NCBI GenBank assembly: GCA_001692895.1 | Contig: KV748249.1 | Span: 372,001 to 436,000 of the forward strand | Source of the DNA: Cenococcum geophilum 1.58 | Taxonomy: Eukaryota; Ascomycota; Dothideomycetes; Gloniales; Gloniaceae | DNA length: 64,000 nt | Direction: 5' to 3' | Shown here: positions 10,491 to 21,657 of the stretch, one piece after another | How the letters are laid out: the number at the start of each line of letters is the position of its first letter | How positions within the stretch are numbered: the first letter of the stretch is position 1 | The notes under the pieces: model-generated | The model's input: the letters and a program-made list of their open reading frames with translations, nothing else | Told to the model about the DNA's origin: nothing | Database searches by the model: none | Translations under genes and position numbers: made by a program

Positions 10491-11099
10491 AAGCAATTAG
10501 CTCTAGAAGAGCACCCTATATAAGCTTAATATCCTGCCACGTTCCTAGTGGCTCTGCTATGTCGAAATCACGTTAATAACGCGCTCTCTAGCCCCCCTGC
10601 TCCTCTGTTAGCATTTATAGCAGTTACTAGCGCGCCCTTATCTTACGATAATTTCAGCTTTACTAGACTCTTAAGGTTCTGCTAACACGCTATTCCTATA
10701 AGCTTAACACCCTACTACGTCGAAAATCACGTTAATAGCGCGCCTATAACGCCAGCGCGCTCCCTATCCCCTTCCCTCTTAAATCTACCGGCGCCTGCGG
10801 CAGCTACGAACCCTTAATAGCACTACCTTAACTTCCTAAAGGATACAAAAGTGGGAGCTATACGACCACTGGGCGGCCTTATTATATTAATATCTATAAT
10901 AATAAAGCCTAATGGGAGTTTCTAACTATAACCGCTTATTAGATATAAATTTAGGATATATAAAACACGATTAAGCGACAATAAGATAAGATTCGTTAAG
11001 TACGGAGTAGAGACTTAAAGATACGAACTAGGTAATAAAAAGAGATCCGTAAGCTACGAGCTCTTCTTAAAAAATAGTAAAAAGAGATTTAAGAGCTAC

Positions 11100-11430
11100 A
11101 AACTAAGCAAGCTCCGTTAGCGCAAGCTCTACTAGCTTTACCCTCTTCGTTAACTAAAGCTAAGGAACCACGGCAGCTAAGCTTATATAAACCTCCGCAA
11201 TCTCAAACCTATAAAAAGTACTCTACTATATTCCCTTTAGGTTAAGCGCTCTTTAGACATTTGCTAGATTATTAACCCTTTAAGTGTACTAAGTATGGGT
11301 CTATATTCCCCTTAAATACTACCCTCTATAAGCACGTTCGTAGATGTTATCGTTAAGCCTATATATATAATGGCGTACGGTAAGGATAGAGGGTCTATTT
11401 TGGTTGGATTAGTATCTTAGGATAGCCGTT
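11100..11430 (+). pseudogene. L1 ORF remnant with a C2H2 zinc finger
   Basis: A plus-strand frame at about 11276-11350 reads PFKCTKYGSIF followed by LYKHVRRCYR. Restoring two RIP-type changes (a Tyr codon at 11294-11296 for Cys, and one at 11348-11350 for His) gives spacing C-X2-C-X12-H-X4-H. Single zinc fingers of this form occur in Gag-like proteins of some fungal LTR elements. The start and full extent of the ORF are lost among stop codons. The role would be nucleic-acid binding by the element's own particle protein; this is inference. Confidence 0.45.
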
Positions 11431-11560
11431 CTACGCATAAAGAAAGAACTGCTAGTGTTGGAATATATAGACAGAGGTTATATTGGAGTGTATATATAGA
11501 GGTTACGTGGTCATATATCTTAGGATGGCTGTTCTACGCATAAAGAAAGAACTGCCAGTG
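11426..11560 (+). repeat. duplicated purine tract and LTR start in L1
   Basis: The sequence AAAGAAAGAACTG plus TGTTGGAATATATA occurs twice, at about 11438 and 11541. Between the copies lies a partial LTR start with the ACAGAGGTTA segment that the solo LTR also has. Only the second copy leads into a full LTR. Confidence 0.7.
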
Positions 11561-11732
11561 TTGGAATATATATTACGTAGTCGCGTGTCTCTAATTAGTC
11601 ACCCTTACGGTAACTCATCAGCCCCCTATTTAGGCACCGCGATCCTTACAATCCTTTGCTTTCAACACCTATTAGATAAGAATCAATTTAACAGTTAATA
11701 GGCCAATTAAGTGCACTTAGGTAATACCGACA
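11559..11732 (+). repeat. L1 3' LTR (174 bp)
   Basis: It is a direct copy of 9547-9720, ending ATACCGACA directly before the GTACT target duplication. Confidence 0.88.
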
Positions 11733-11772
11733 GTACTTTTTAACTTAACTTTAAATATATAGTTATTATAAT

Positions 11773-11950
11773 TGTCGGTATACTCGCTTTATTAACATAC
11801 ACGAATATTACTTGTAGTGGTACGTATACGGTGTTAAAGTTAATAGTTAATTATTGGTTATTATCTAGAAGTAAGGGGTTACTCTAAGGTTAGATTAGCT
11901 AACCTCGCTACGTGGTCTTATAACTACGTTATATAATTAACGTTCTAATA
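11773..11950 (-). repeat. L2 LTR, left copy (178 bp)
   Basis: It starts TGTCGGTATACTCGC and ends CGTTCTAATA, a RIP form of the CGTTCCGACA end of the right copy. Confidence 0.9.
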
Positions 11951-12086
11951 CTAAAGCAACTCTAAAAAGAAGGCTAATCTATACTTTAAAGTTAAGCCTA
12001 CTTCTAGACTATTTGTAGTATATACGTAATAGCTAGCTCTCCCGTCCATAATACGCAATAGCTATAACAGCGCTAGGGCGCGGCAC

Positions 12087-12300
12087 ATGCCATATTCTGC
12101 CGACTTATCGATTTTCTGCCGAATTCTGTTATATTACCGAATTCTGCCAAATTCTGCCATGTTACAGAGTTCTGCCAAATTCTGCCATATTACCAATTTC
12201 TGCCAAATTCTGTTAAACCTAACTTCTGCCAATTATATGACTTCCTACTATCTTCTACCGGTTATATAAGTTTCTGCCGTCTTCTGCCAGTTATATAACC
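12087..12300. repeat. TTCTGCC-rich tandem motif in L2
   Basis: Variants of AATTCTGCCAAATTCTGCC with TATTAC spacers recur at 11-12-bp steps. The apparent 60-codon ORF here is only this repeat read in frame. Its reverse complement matches a motif in the Gypsy B LTR. Confidence 0.7.
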
Positions 12301-12529
12301 CGTAAGCCACCTTCTATTACTCCTTACATTCCACCTAACCTATAGCCTGTATATTAACTTAGTTCGTGTTAATAAGTCGCTATAGGGCGATACAAGGCTT
12401 CCCCTTGGTTATTGCGTCTATAGGGTTAGCTTCTCCATTAATATTGATTATTAAGCGTTTCTCTTGCGTAGTTTCTTATCGGACGAGATAGTTGTATAAA
12501 GATTTCGAATTAGTGTAGAGAATTATGGA

Positions 12530-12590
12530 CATTGCGAATATTGCGGATATCACGGATATTGCGGATCTTGCAGATATTGTAGATATTAGA
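12530..12590. repeat. 9-bp tandem repeat (GATATTGCG type) in L2
   Basis: About six or seven imperfect copies of a 9-mer follow each other. No coding signal is attached. Confidence 0.6.
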
Positions 12591-13169
12591 CACATCTTAG
12601 CTACATCCTAGAAGCTCTTAGGGCTGCTAAGGGTAGCCTTCGGCTAGGCCTTAGCCACCCCCTATAAGCTCTTTAGGCTTACAGCCTCCTTCCTCCCCCA
12701 TTAGTTCGTCTCTCTCTTTCTCCTATATAAGGGTATTACCTACTCCCTACTATACACCTAGGCAATACCTTATAGTTTATTATTTAACCTACCCCTTTAT
12801 AGTTACGGCTGTAGTCTCAGTTATTTTAATTGCGGTTTTGGCCTTAATCTTAATTATAGTAGCGGCGATCCGTAAAGGTAGTATACACCCCCTAACTAGG
12901 GTATTCCTTCTTCCATGTAATAATTAAAGACCGTAACTTGTTGATTAACTAAGAGAGATCTTCTAAAGGGTTAGAGACAGCAATACGGCATATTGGCACT
13001 CCCTAGCAAGCAGTAGCCAGCTTGTTTATAAGAATGCGGTTTATACGGAAGTCTATATAGATCTTTATAATTATAGCCACCTCCTTACTATATCTAGGTC
13101 CTTGCCTAGGTCCTTACTCCACACTAGGCATAGCTAGTTTAGGTAGTATATGTATATATAGCTGCTGCA

Positions 13170-14112
13170 GTTACTACGGCTGCTATAGTTGCCGCTCTCT
13201 TAACCGTAGCAATTAGTTATAATTAGAGGATTAAGGACCGGGAGGGGTAGTAGGGGCAGTAGGGGCAGCGGGGGTAGCGACCGGAGTAGCTGGTGGTGTA
13301 GCGATTAGGGTAGCTAGCGGTGTAGCGATTGGGGTAGCTAGCGGTGCAGCGATCAGGACAACTGGTAGTACAGCAGTTAAAATAGCTGGTGAAATTAGCG
13401 AAGTAGCTAGTGCAGATGCAATAGGTATTTAAGGTATTATAGCTATAAGGGTAGTCGTCGGTTTAACAAAGTCGGGGTTAAGGTTAGTAGTACCAGGGTA
13501 AGGATACTGGGCAGGAGAAGAACCAGGTGGGGTAGTAGTAGTTACTAAAGAAGAGGCAGTTGCCGCAGGCGATAGTTGCTAATTCTGCGTAGAGGTAGGT
13601 TATAATAGGGTATGCTACTATTAGGTAGCAGTTAGTGCAGTAGACCTAGGTGGTATTATAACTATAGCTATAGGCTAACCCAATAGACCGTCACGAGCGT
13701 GGTTTAGCCTATCTTGTAGTGCTCTTAAAGCCAGTAGTTCTACTAACTCCCTAATGGTTTCTATAATCTCCTTATCTATCTATTAATGCAGCTCTTCTTC
13801 TTATATAACTTCAAATAGCAGCTTAGATACAGTAACTCTGCTATTACGTCTGCCTACGTAAACACCTCTTTTAAGGAGATGTCTTCGTAGCTTAGATCTA
13901 ATGTCTGTGCGTATCTTCTTAAAACTCTCTACTATAAACCCCTTAAACTACTCCCAAAAGATATACCACAAGTCGTTATCTATAAAGTCCCGTATTAGGT
14001 ATATTATCGTCTCTACAAACTCTACTAGTTCGTCCTTTATAGCCTTATCTGCATCGATTCCGTATCCGTATTTTCTAGCCATCACAGCCTATTCTTTCTC
14101 TGTTGGTGCCAT
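13170..14112 (-). pseudogene. L2 single ORF, family not recognised
   Basis: The minus-strand frame opens at ATG 14112 (MAPTEKE) and can be followed for about 300 codons with only CAA/CAG/TGG-type stop conversions. An N-terminal acidic/basic helical part (DELVEFVETIIYL, then KKIRTDIRSKLRRHLLKRG) is followed by a leucine-rich helix (about 13720-13780) and a long Pro/Ala/Thr-rich tail (about 13230-13420) made of TPIATPLAT-like repeats. No CCHC knuckle, protease or polymerase motif is seen. It occupies the place of gag in an LTR element and could be a highly diverged structural or DNA-binding protein. It is currently unassigned. Confidence 0.5.
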
Positions 14113-14288
14113 AGTTGTAGATATAAGGGTAGGTATAAGGGTAGGTATAAGGGTAGTCTTAAATAGAGGTTAAGATTAAGGTTAAGGTCGAGATTAAGGT
14201 TAAGGTCAAGGTTAAGAGTGTAAAGGTAAGGGTGTAAGGGTATATGCATGTCCCCTTAACGAGTCTACAGTTTTTAAAGACTAAAGAC

Positions 14289-14580
14289 TAAAGACGATTC
14301 TTAGCAGAGATACGGTCCTCTAGGCGATCTAACGCATCAGCGAGCTGATACGTGGTTTTAAGCTTTAAGGATAACGTAGCTCTCTCTAAGTAAAGATACG
14401 GTTCTCTAGGCGATCTAACGCGTTAGCAGTTAAGCTAATACGTGGTTTCAAGCTTTGAGGGTAACGTAGTTTTCTCCTTCAACTAAAATAGGGCGATAGC
14501 TCTGCGATCTGACGCGTTAGCAGTTAAGCCAATGCGTGGTTTCGAGCTTTGCTATTGCGTATTTCCTGATCTGTACGTCT
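14289..14580. repeat. three tandem units with a conserved hairpin in the L2 leader
   Basis: Units of about 88-96 bp begin near 14305, 14393 and 14489. Each contains GCGATCT, ACGC, a short inverted repeat and a TACGTGGTTT/GCGTGGTTT box. They lie between the 14590-14767 LTR and the ORF start on the minus strand. Confidence 0.7.
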
Positions 14581-14589
14581 ACTGATCAG

Positions 14590-14767
14590 TATCGGTATAC
14601 TCGCTTTATCAACATACACGAATATCACTTGTAGTGGTACGTATACGGTGTTAAAGTTAGTAGTTAATTGTTGGTTATTGTCTAAAAGTAAGGGGTTGCT
14701 CCAAGGTCAGATTAGCTAACCTCGCTACGTAGTCTCGTGACCACGTTACATAATTAACGTTCCGACA
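14590..14767 (-). repeat. L2 LTR, right copy (178 bp)
   Basis: It is the direct copy of 11773-11950, starting TATCGGTATACTCGC (RIP form of TGTCGG) and ending CGTTCCGACA. Confidence 0.9.
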
Positions 14768-15268
14768 ATAATATTTTATAATATTTTTATATAAAATTAT
14801 AATTTAAGTACTAAATAAGCTATATATTAGATTTTTATCCATTTAATAAAGTCCTCCCTTATATAGTACTATAGCATAGTATTGTTATATTCGCTATCTT
14901 TATAGTGTACTATACGGTATAATAAGAATTCGTTTAAATCTTACTAATTAACATCTTTAAGGTTGGTTATATTGGTGTTCTATATCTCTAGGTTAATGTT
15001 GTCCTCGTACTTCTTTAGGTAAGTTAACGCTATAATAGTTGTTATTAAAGATTGTTTAACGCGTTTTTAATAAAAATTAAGGGAAATAAAAGTTGTTTAA
15101 TATATAGTTAGGTAGTAATTGTGATCCTACGGTCTGCGAAGGTATACTAAAGGTATTTAGATAGTTGTTTAATGCGTTTTAGACGTTAACTTAAGACCCT
15201 AGGTTTAGTAATACTTCTAACCTAAAGTACTTAACCAAATCTTTATAAACGCGATTGTTTTATATAAT

Positions 15269-15470
15269 TGTTAGTTACATAAGGGGGATATCACGTAGCT
15301 ACGGTTCGTAGATAGTATGATAATTATTATTATTTTTTGTTCTAAGAAAGGGGAAGGGTAAGGAACTTAAGGTTCCTTACCACGCTAGTGCCGCAGCAAC
15401 ACATAACGGCAACTTGCCTCACGTGACGGCAATTTGCCGTATATAGCGGCAATTTACCCTATTCCTAACA
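15269..15470 (-). repeat. C1 3' LTR (202 bp)
   Basis: It starts TGTTAGTTACATAAGGGGG and ends TTCCTAACA. It contains three spaced near-palindromes of the GGCAATTTGCC type at about 15400-15460. Confidence 0.93.
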
Positions 15471-15534
15471 CTGGCAACTCTTCTTTTTATAGTTGCCATC
15501 TACAAATACCTATAGATTGCTACTATACAAAAGT

Positions 15535-15790
15535 ATAAAGCTAAGGGGAAGAAGGAAAAGAGGAAGGGTGTTAGGGGGTTAACGCGAAGACGAGTGGGCC
15601 GCTAAGGCGCTAGTAGTAAGCAAGCCAATAGCAATTTTTTATACCGGGCATGGAAAATCCTAATTGGCTAGATTAACGAATGGCGTCAGCAGAACTCTAC
15701 ACCGCCACCCAAATTAATTAGGCGCGGCGCTCTTAGCAAAAATCTAACTAATTAGATAACTTTAACCGGCGGTCAAAGTTCCATAAGATC
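15535..15790. repeat. non-coding module shared by C1, Gypsy B and L3
   Basis: Blocks at 15540-15645 resemble the Gypsy B LTR (35730-35830). The block 15625-15715 resembles L3 at 48700-48795. The hairpin 15758-15780 (AACTTTAACC, loop GGC, complementary arm) with its upstream flank 15732-15757 matches Gypsy B 36071-36119. In C1 it lies between pol and the 3' LTR. Confidence 0.6.
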
Positions 15791-15799
15791 TTAACTTCT

Positions 15800-18700
15800 C
15801 TAAATTTCCCTCTTAACCCAACCTTTAACTCACATATATAGAGTATTTATATTAACAAATATCTCTAGTGCCTTATTTAGGTTTACCTTTATTATCGCAT
15901 CTACTGGGTTATCTTAGCTATTAATCCATTAAATCTTAAAGAGTTCTTAACGCTTATAGGATTGCCGAAGTACTATAATATCGATTATAAGACGCTTCTC
16001 CTTTATAGTGCCAAGCTTAACTAAATACTTATAGAGGGAGTATAAGTCGGTGCACACGATTATAAGAATAGCGGGAATTTCGAGTTAATCCGTAATTATC
16101 TTAAGGGTAGTTCCAATTGCAATTACTATATTAACTCCGCTAACTATTCTATATATCTCTAACGCTAGAACGCTTTAAGTAACGNATTTACTCTTAGTTA
16201 ANCTNTAATAGATAAGGTTGCCGTAGATTATAAAGTTATTCTCTCTAGTAAATTCGTTTGTGATAATAATCTTATATCCTAACTAGGAGCTAAAATCTTT
16301 ATTATTAGCGAATAACCTATTAACAAATACAAAAATCTTGGCGGTGGGGAGATCAATAGGCATATAGAGTAGCCCTTAGTCGAGATAATTTATCTGCTAG
16401 GAAAGGCGCTTATTTAGAGCAAGAACGTTATCCTTAGTTAATTCCTAGTATTAGGCGGCAACAGAGAGATTAAAGGAAGCCTTAAGTTAATAGATAAAAG
16501 CAACATAAGCCCCACAAGCGCGTTATTCTATATATCCTTATTTTAAAAAATTAACGTTAATAACGTCAATCTTCTTACCTTAACCCTTCTAGCGTAAAGC
16601 AATAGAATCCTCATTTATAGAAAGGATACATCCATTAAAGAGCAATAGTGTTATTAAATCAAGTCTTTCCTTTAGCTTTACTATAAGATTTACCTTTACT
16701 AGCTCATTTTCTTTAAGAGCTAAGAATTAGTCGTCTTCTAAGATAATTATATCATTAGTTTGCATACCGACAATTCCAAATAGAGTTCCTGTAGTTGTAA
16801 TAAGGAAGCAGGGATTAAATATAGAAGTAGTTATTAAAAGCTTCTCTTTATGGTGCTTACTATAAGTAGCCNACTAATNAGTTCCTGCCTCTGCAATTCC
16901 GTATAATAGCTTAAGCATAACCATAATCGTGTCTTTAGGATACTAGTGGCGAATTTGCTCCGGAAGGTATACTAATATTAAGCGCTAAAGGNGCGTCTCT
17001 AATTAGGTGTAGGCTTAAGTAATATCTTATAAATAAACNGCNATTCTATTCTTTATTAAGGAGGGAGCTAATGTAACAATAACTCGCTAACTAGCTCATT
17101 AAATCATAGGAGATTGTGTAAGAATTATCTCTTTGCTATTATTGTTGTAACCTTAGATAATAAGCCTTAATTTCTTAAATAGGGCGTTAGTAGCTTTACC
17201 CTTAATCTTATTAACCATTCTTAACTTAAAGATACGAACTCCATTAAACTTAGTAGGGTCATATTTTTTGAATTTAAAGACTCCTCTTGCGATAAGACCG
17301 TCGATCTCCTACTTATTAGATGCTTAGAAAGGAACTTCTAAGGTTATAATACGACCTTCCTTTTAGAGCTATTTTACGAGCTTAAAGTCAGCCTTCTCTT
17401 TGGCTATTATAAAGGCTATTAATAACTTAACTCTACTCTCTATAGCAGCAACAAATTGCTCTTTAAAATTAATAAAATATTGGCGATTTCGTGATCCCTT
17501 TGGGCGACCTCTACCGCGTTATAGTTACGGCACGTCTACTACAATTGTATTAGGATCATAGTCGCCTTCTAGGGCACGTTAATCATAATTCTTCTTTAGG
17601 GCATCTTCTAGGGCATCTTTTAGGGCATCCTATAAAGGCTTAGAACTGTTATCTTTGTAGTAGGGCCTAATAACGGTTAAACGGAATTAAGTAGGTCTAT
17701 AGGGCATCTAAAGAGTGTAAGTTTAACCATTAATTATAATAAGTTTATATAGGCCTAACTATTTTCCCTTTTTACGCTATACCCGTACTTTAAATTAGAG
17801 TGGCAGATTAAGTATAGTTAAGGTATTTAGGCCATTTCTTATTTCTAGTGCGTTATTAACCTGGCGCGTAGCGTATAGACATTATACCTCCTTTATTACT
17901 TTGCGAATAGCCTTAGCTCATTACATAATAAAGGGAGATAGTAGAGAATTGTTAGTTATTTAAGGGTAGGCGCTAAAGACTAGTAACGTAGGTATAAGTC
18001 TATCCGGGCCAGCGGAATCGTTAATAGCTTTAACAGCTATTTGCAAGGTAAGTTCTTTACTAGCGTCCTTTAGTTCTAAAGAGATAATCTTATATACGCG
18101 GCGTAATAGCGTGTAATATTGCTCCACTTTTTTAATACTATTATATGCCTTAATAGGGACTTCCTTAACCTTAATTGCCATTGCCTTTATTTATTATCGG
18201 AACTTTATAGATAAAAAGTTCTTTCCTACGTCGTAAATAATTTAATTAGGGGGTCCTAGGTAGACATTAATTTAGCATAACTAAAGGGTATCCTATGCGT
18301 TTCTAGCTAATATATCCCTTAAGAAACGTGTGGCTTAGAAGGAGGTTAATAAGTCAATAGCTTAGAGAACTGGCTTACCGTTAAGATATATAATATTAAT
18401 AATAATACAGAAGTTAAAGTCATAGTTATCTTTAAGGGTAAACTTAAATCGGCTAGGGGACTTTTAGTTTATTTAGTAGTAATAGCAGTACTTTATAAGA
18501 TGCTTAATTGCCTTAACCTTAACTTTATAACCTACTTATTAAAGAACCCTAAGCAGTCGGTAAATAGATAGGTGGCCAAAACAACGGTGTAGTTAACGTA
18601 GCTCTAACTCGGTTAAGTAACTCTAAGCAACGCTCCTTTTTAGTTATTAGAGGAGTAACTAAGGGTAACCCCACTTACGTATAACGGGCACCCAATTGTC

Positions 18701-20698
18701 TCCCTAAATAAGCATATTCTTAAGGTTATTAAGCTTAACGCCTAATTTATCTATATTTTAGATACAGAATAGGAATAAGGTGTTTGTGGGAACAATATAG
18801 AAGGTAATACATCCTAATAGGGTTTAGACCTTAATTGTGCCGAGAGAGATTATAGTACCCTTACCAAAGCGAATTGTATATTAGCTTGCCATTAATTAGT
18901 CAATTTAAACAAAGCTATTAAGCTACTAAAGAGCTTAAACTTAAGGTTCTCCTACTATAGATACTCCTGCGGCTCCAGTATCTAGTATAATACCATAGAA
19001 GACGTTCACTAAGTATCTATCGTTAAAGGAGAACGCGGAACTTTCCTTTAGCTTATTAAAAATATCTAACTTTATAACAGAATAGAACATAGATTAGTTA
19101 TTAAGGATAGCGACGGTTTATATACCATTTACCTCACCATACTTAGTAAAGTATTAGTTAGGAGAGTAGTCCTCAATATCTATATCCATAAGGAGCTGTT
19201 CGGCCTTATTAACCTTATCCTTAAGGTCTTCTATACCTTTATATTAAACTAGAAAGCTTTAGAAGTAGGCTATAGTAACCTTACAATTTCTAACATTTTT
19301 TATACTCTATCGGAACTTATTATATGCCTCCTTTCACTTATTAAGAGAGTGTCTATTTAACTAGCAATTTAGCTTCTTATAAACATAGCACTTCTTCTAA
19401 CGGTTATTCCAAAATGAACCTCTACAAGGACCTCCACAATTGCTTTATAGTCGACGTTAATTATACCCTCTACCATATCCCCTACTCCGGCCACTATATG
19501 TTTAATTAGTCTAGTTATAATCATATTAGTCTAGAATCCCAGTTTAAATAGGGTTTTTAGTATAGAATTGTTAGGGTTCTTATATTTATATTACAGTGCC
19601 TACAGCGGAGCGTAGTTCGGCATATACTCCTTTAAATATATCTATAGGTTTGTATAGCGCCAAGTTATACTTAGGAACGCCATAGCATACTAAGATAACC
19701 TAGTCCCTTAAACTATTCTCGTTTTGGTAGGTTTTAATAAAACTATATTAGATTTTCTAGAGTTTATTAAAGAGTAGTTAAAGACACTCTAGGTAAGTTA
19801 TTATCGGGTTAGAAGCGATAACTCTCTAAAATATAGTCTCCCGCTATTCGGATATATAGAGTTGGCGGTTCTTATTAGTTTTAAAGTGGGCTCTAATAAG
19901 CTAAAGCATTATATTAAAGCTATAGTTTTTACCTACAATATAGTTATAATAGAACGTTGCCGCCTATCCCTTTAACATAATAGAGAAAGCATAATAGAAC
20001 TAGTGGCGTTAAATTCTAACCTTATTACAGCAGTTATAAAAAACCTATAGTTTTACTCCAAGCATATTATATAATTCTCCTCTAAACTTCTTCTCTTCGT
20101 CTAAATATACCTTTATTAGATTCGTAACTTCTTAAGATAGAGGCTCATTGGTTGGCTAGAATAGAGGAGTTAGAGGTAGTAAAGGTAGAGGAAGAGCACC
20201 TCTAGGTAGGAGAGTACCTCTAGGTGGGAGAGTAGTATTCTAGGGGTTTTGTTCCAAATTAAAGTTGCCTTCTAAAGAATATAGGTTAGTTTTAGGTTTC
20301 TATAGTTAATATATAATCTTAGCTTCCGTTTATACTAGTTCTTCTATACTAGTAAGAACGGCGTAAATATTACTGGCAATTAGGTTACCGTCCTTAATAA
20401 TATACACCCTATTCCTTCGGAGGGAGTCTTAAAAATCCTAAATAATATTAATATTACTAAGTGCCTAGGTATCGGCGGTCCATCCTACAAAATCCTCCCT
20501 AAAGTATTCCTATAACTGTAAATCAGCGTAATAGCTATTTTGGTAGAATAGAATATAGTATAGAAGAAAGCCGTTAACTTATTTTATGGTATAGGTTGTT
20601 GTATTAAAGGTAAATACGTCCTAATCTTTATCGATAAGTTTCGCGTATATAGCTACCCTTAGTGGTAAGGAGTCTCTCTAGTTGTTCGGAGTAGCCAT
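15800..20698 (-). pseudogene. C1 gag-pol polyprotein, RIP-broken
   Basis: The frame starts at ATG 20698 (MATPNN). The Gag part includes NGFLLYY, a REDFVGW motif and a Pro/Leu-rich linker, then a zinc-knuckle region near 19340-19430 (CYVYKKLNC) of the type seen in fungal Copia elements. Protease and integrase would follow to about 17900. The RT start is clear near 17400-17050 (EIDGLIARGVFKF, then FNGVRIFKLRMVNKIKGKA). RT/RNase H continues to about 15800. Stops from RIP are spread throughout, and ambiguous bases occur at about 16194, 16872, 16992 and 17039. The protein is not expressible. Confidence 0.82.
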
Positions 20699-21058
20699 AG
20701 TTATATCTTTAGAGGAAGGGAATATTAGTAGTATAGGGATTATTGTTTGGTACGCGTTTATAACGTGTATTTATAATTATAGGGCTTAGGACTAGTTCTA
20801 GCCTTAAATCGCGAAGACTTATAAAGCGTATTATTCTGCATAATAGACGTAAGAATCCGTAATCTTAGAAAGGCTTAGAACCAGTTCTAGCCTTTAAATC
20901 CTTAAATTTATAGAAGAATTCTATTTAAGGTTTAGGACCAGTTCTAACCTTAAAAAACAGCTTCCCTTAGCACAAGTAGCACTAGTACAGTAGCTTATCT
21001 CTTCTTGGTAAATACCTAGCTGTTCTATAGCATAACTATAAAGTTAACTACTAATTAG

Positions 21059-21260
21059 TGTTGGTTACACAAGGGGGATATCATATAGCTACGGTTCGTA
21101 GATAGTATAATAATTATTATTGTTTTTTATTCCAAGAAAGGGGAAAAGTAAGGAACTTAAGGTTCCTTACCACGCTAGTGCCGCGGCAATACGTGACAGC
21201 AACTTGCCTTACGTGACGGCAATTTGCCGCATATGGCGGCAATTTGCCCTATTCCCAACA
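21059..21260 (-). repeat. C1 5' LTR (202 bp)
   Basis: It is the direct copy of 15269-15470, starting TGTTGGTTACACAAGGGGG and ending TTCCCAACA. Confidence 0.93.
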
Positions 21261-21452
21261 ATAATAGATGCAACTTGATATCTCCTAGTACTTAGTAACA
21301 CTTCTATTACTAGTTTTTTATAAGTTTAAGATAGTATAGTATTGCCAGGATCTATTCTATATAAGCGTATATAGCACCCCTATACAAGACTATCTCTTCT
21401 ATTTAAAAACCTAGCTGCTCTATAGTTAACCGTGTATTTAACTACTAATTAG

Positions 21453-21657
21453 TATTAGTTATATAGGGTGACTTACTAATAATAACTACTTAAGTAGGTT
21501 ATAGTAATGTTAGTTAGTATGCTTCTTTATTAATAATGTCTAGAATAAAAGAGGGTGAGGAGCTTAAGGCTCCTTACTACGCTAGTGCCGCGTAATACAT
21601 AACTATATAATTACGTGACTACGCGACCACGTAACTATATATGATATAGTCCCGATA
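21453..21657 (-). repeat. C2 5' LTR (205 bp)
   Basis: It starts TATTAGTTATATAGGG (a RIP form of the C1 LTR start) and ends GTCCCGATA. It shares the AAGGCTCCTTACTACGCTAG core with C1 but diverges at both sides. No partner LTR is present. Confidence 0.7.

Larger units (their letters stand above)
9547..11732 (+). mobile_element. L1: short LTR element without recognisable pol
   Basis: The 2186-bp element has 174-bp LTRs and a perfect duplication GTACT (9542-9546 and 11733-11737) in the P0 right arm. The purine-rich AAAGAAAGAACTG before 11559 suggests plus orientation. Its interior has a long AGCAG-rich degenerate repeat and, near the 3' end, a decayed ORF with one C2H2-type zinc finger. It is probably non-autonomous. 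Confidence 0.88.
11773..14767 (-). mobile_element. L2: LTR element with one unknown ORF
   Basis: The 2995-bp element has two 178-bp LTRs and a perfect duplication ATAAT (11768-11772 and 14768-14772), inserted in the P0 right arm. The only decipherable ORF is on the minus strand, so I give minus orientation, but no clear purine tract confirms it. No protease, RT or integrase is visible. The interior contains several tandem arrays. Confidence 0.85.
8508..14833. mobile_element. P0: AT-rich inverted-repeat element, nested and right-truncated
   Basis: Own segments are 8510-9155, 9355-9541, 11738-11772 and 14773-14833, rejoined through target duplications of three insertions. The left arm 8623-8810 is nearly the reverse complement of the rejoined right arm (9472-9546, 11733-11772, 14768-14833), so it is a DNA element with long inverted repeats. 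Almost no G or C survives between 8620 and 9155, implying the oldest or strongest RIP in the window. No ORF survives. The right arm stops at about 14833 against Copia C2, so the right terminus is missing. TA (8508-8509) may be half of its target duplication. Confidence 0.6.
15269..21260 (-). mobile_element. C1: full-length Ty1/Copia retrotransposon
   Basis: The 5992-bp element has 202-bp LTRs and a perfect duplication ATAAT (15264-15268 and 21261-21265). Gag and pol read on the minus strand. It is inserted in a relative (C2). Confidence 0.93.
14834..21657 (-). mobile_element. C2: 5' fragment of a Copia element, split by C1
   Basis: Own segments are 14834-15263 and 21266-21657. On the minus strand they give an LTR, a leader similar to that of C1, and part of gag ending with a REDFIKW motif that matches REDFVGW of C1. 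At 14833/14834 the element abuts P0 and all of pol is missing. At 21657/21658 it abuts Gypsy G0. It is older than C1, which inserted into its leader/gag region. Confidence 0.7.

Noticed and set aside
12087-12269. 60-codon ORF rich in Ser/Leu/Ile
   Set aside because: It is the TTCTGCC repeat of L2 read in frame.
14120-14245. AAGGGTAGGTAT and GGTTAAGGTTAAGG runs resembling telomere repeats
   Set aside because: The period is irregular, no TTAGGG array is present and the stretch lies inside the L2 leader; it is a local simple repeat.
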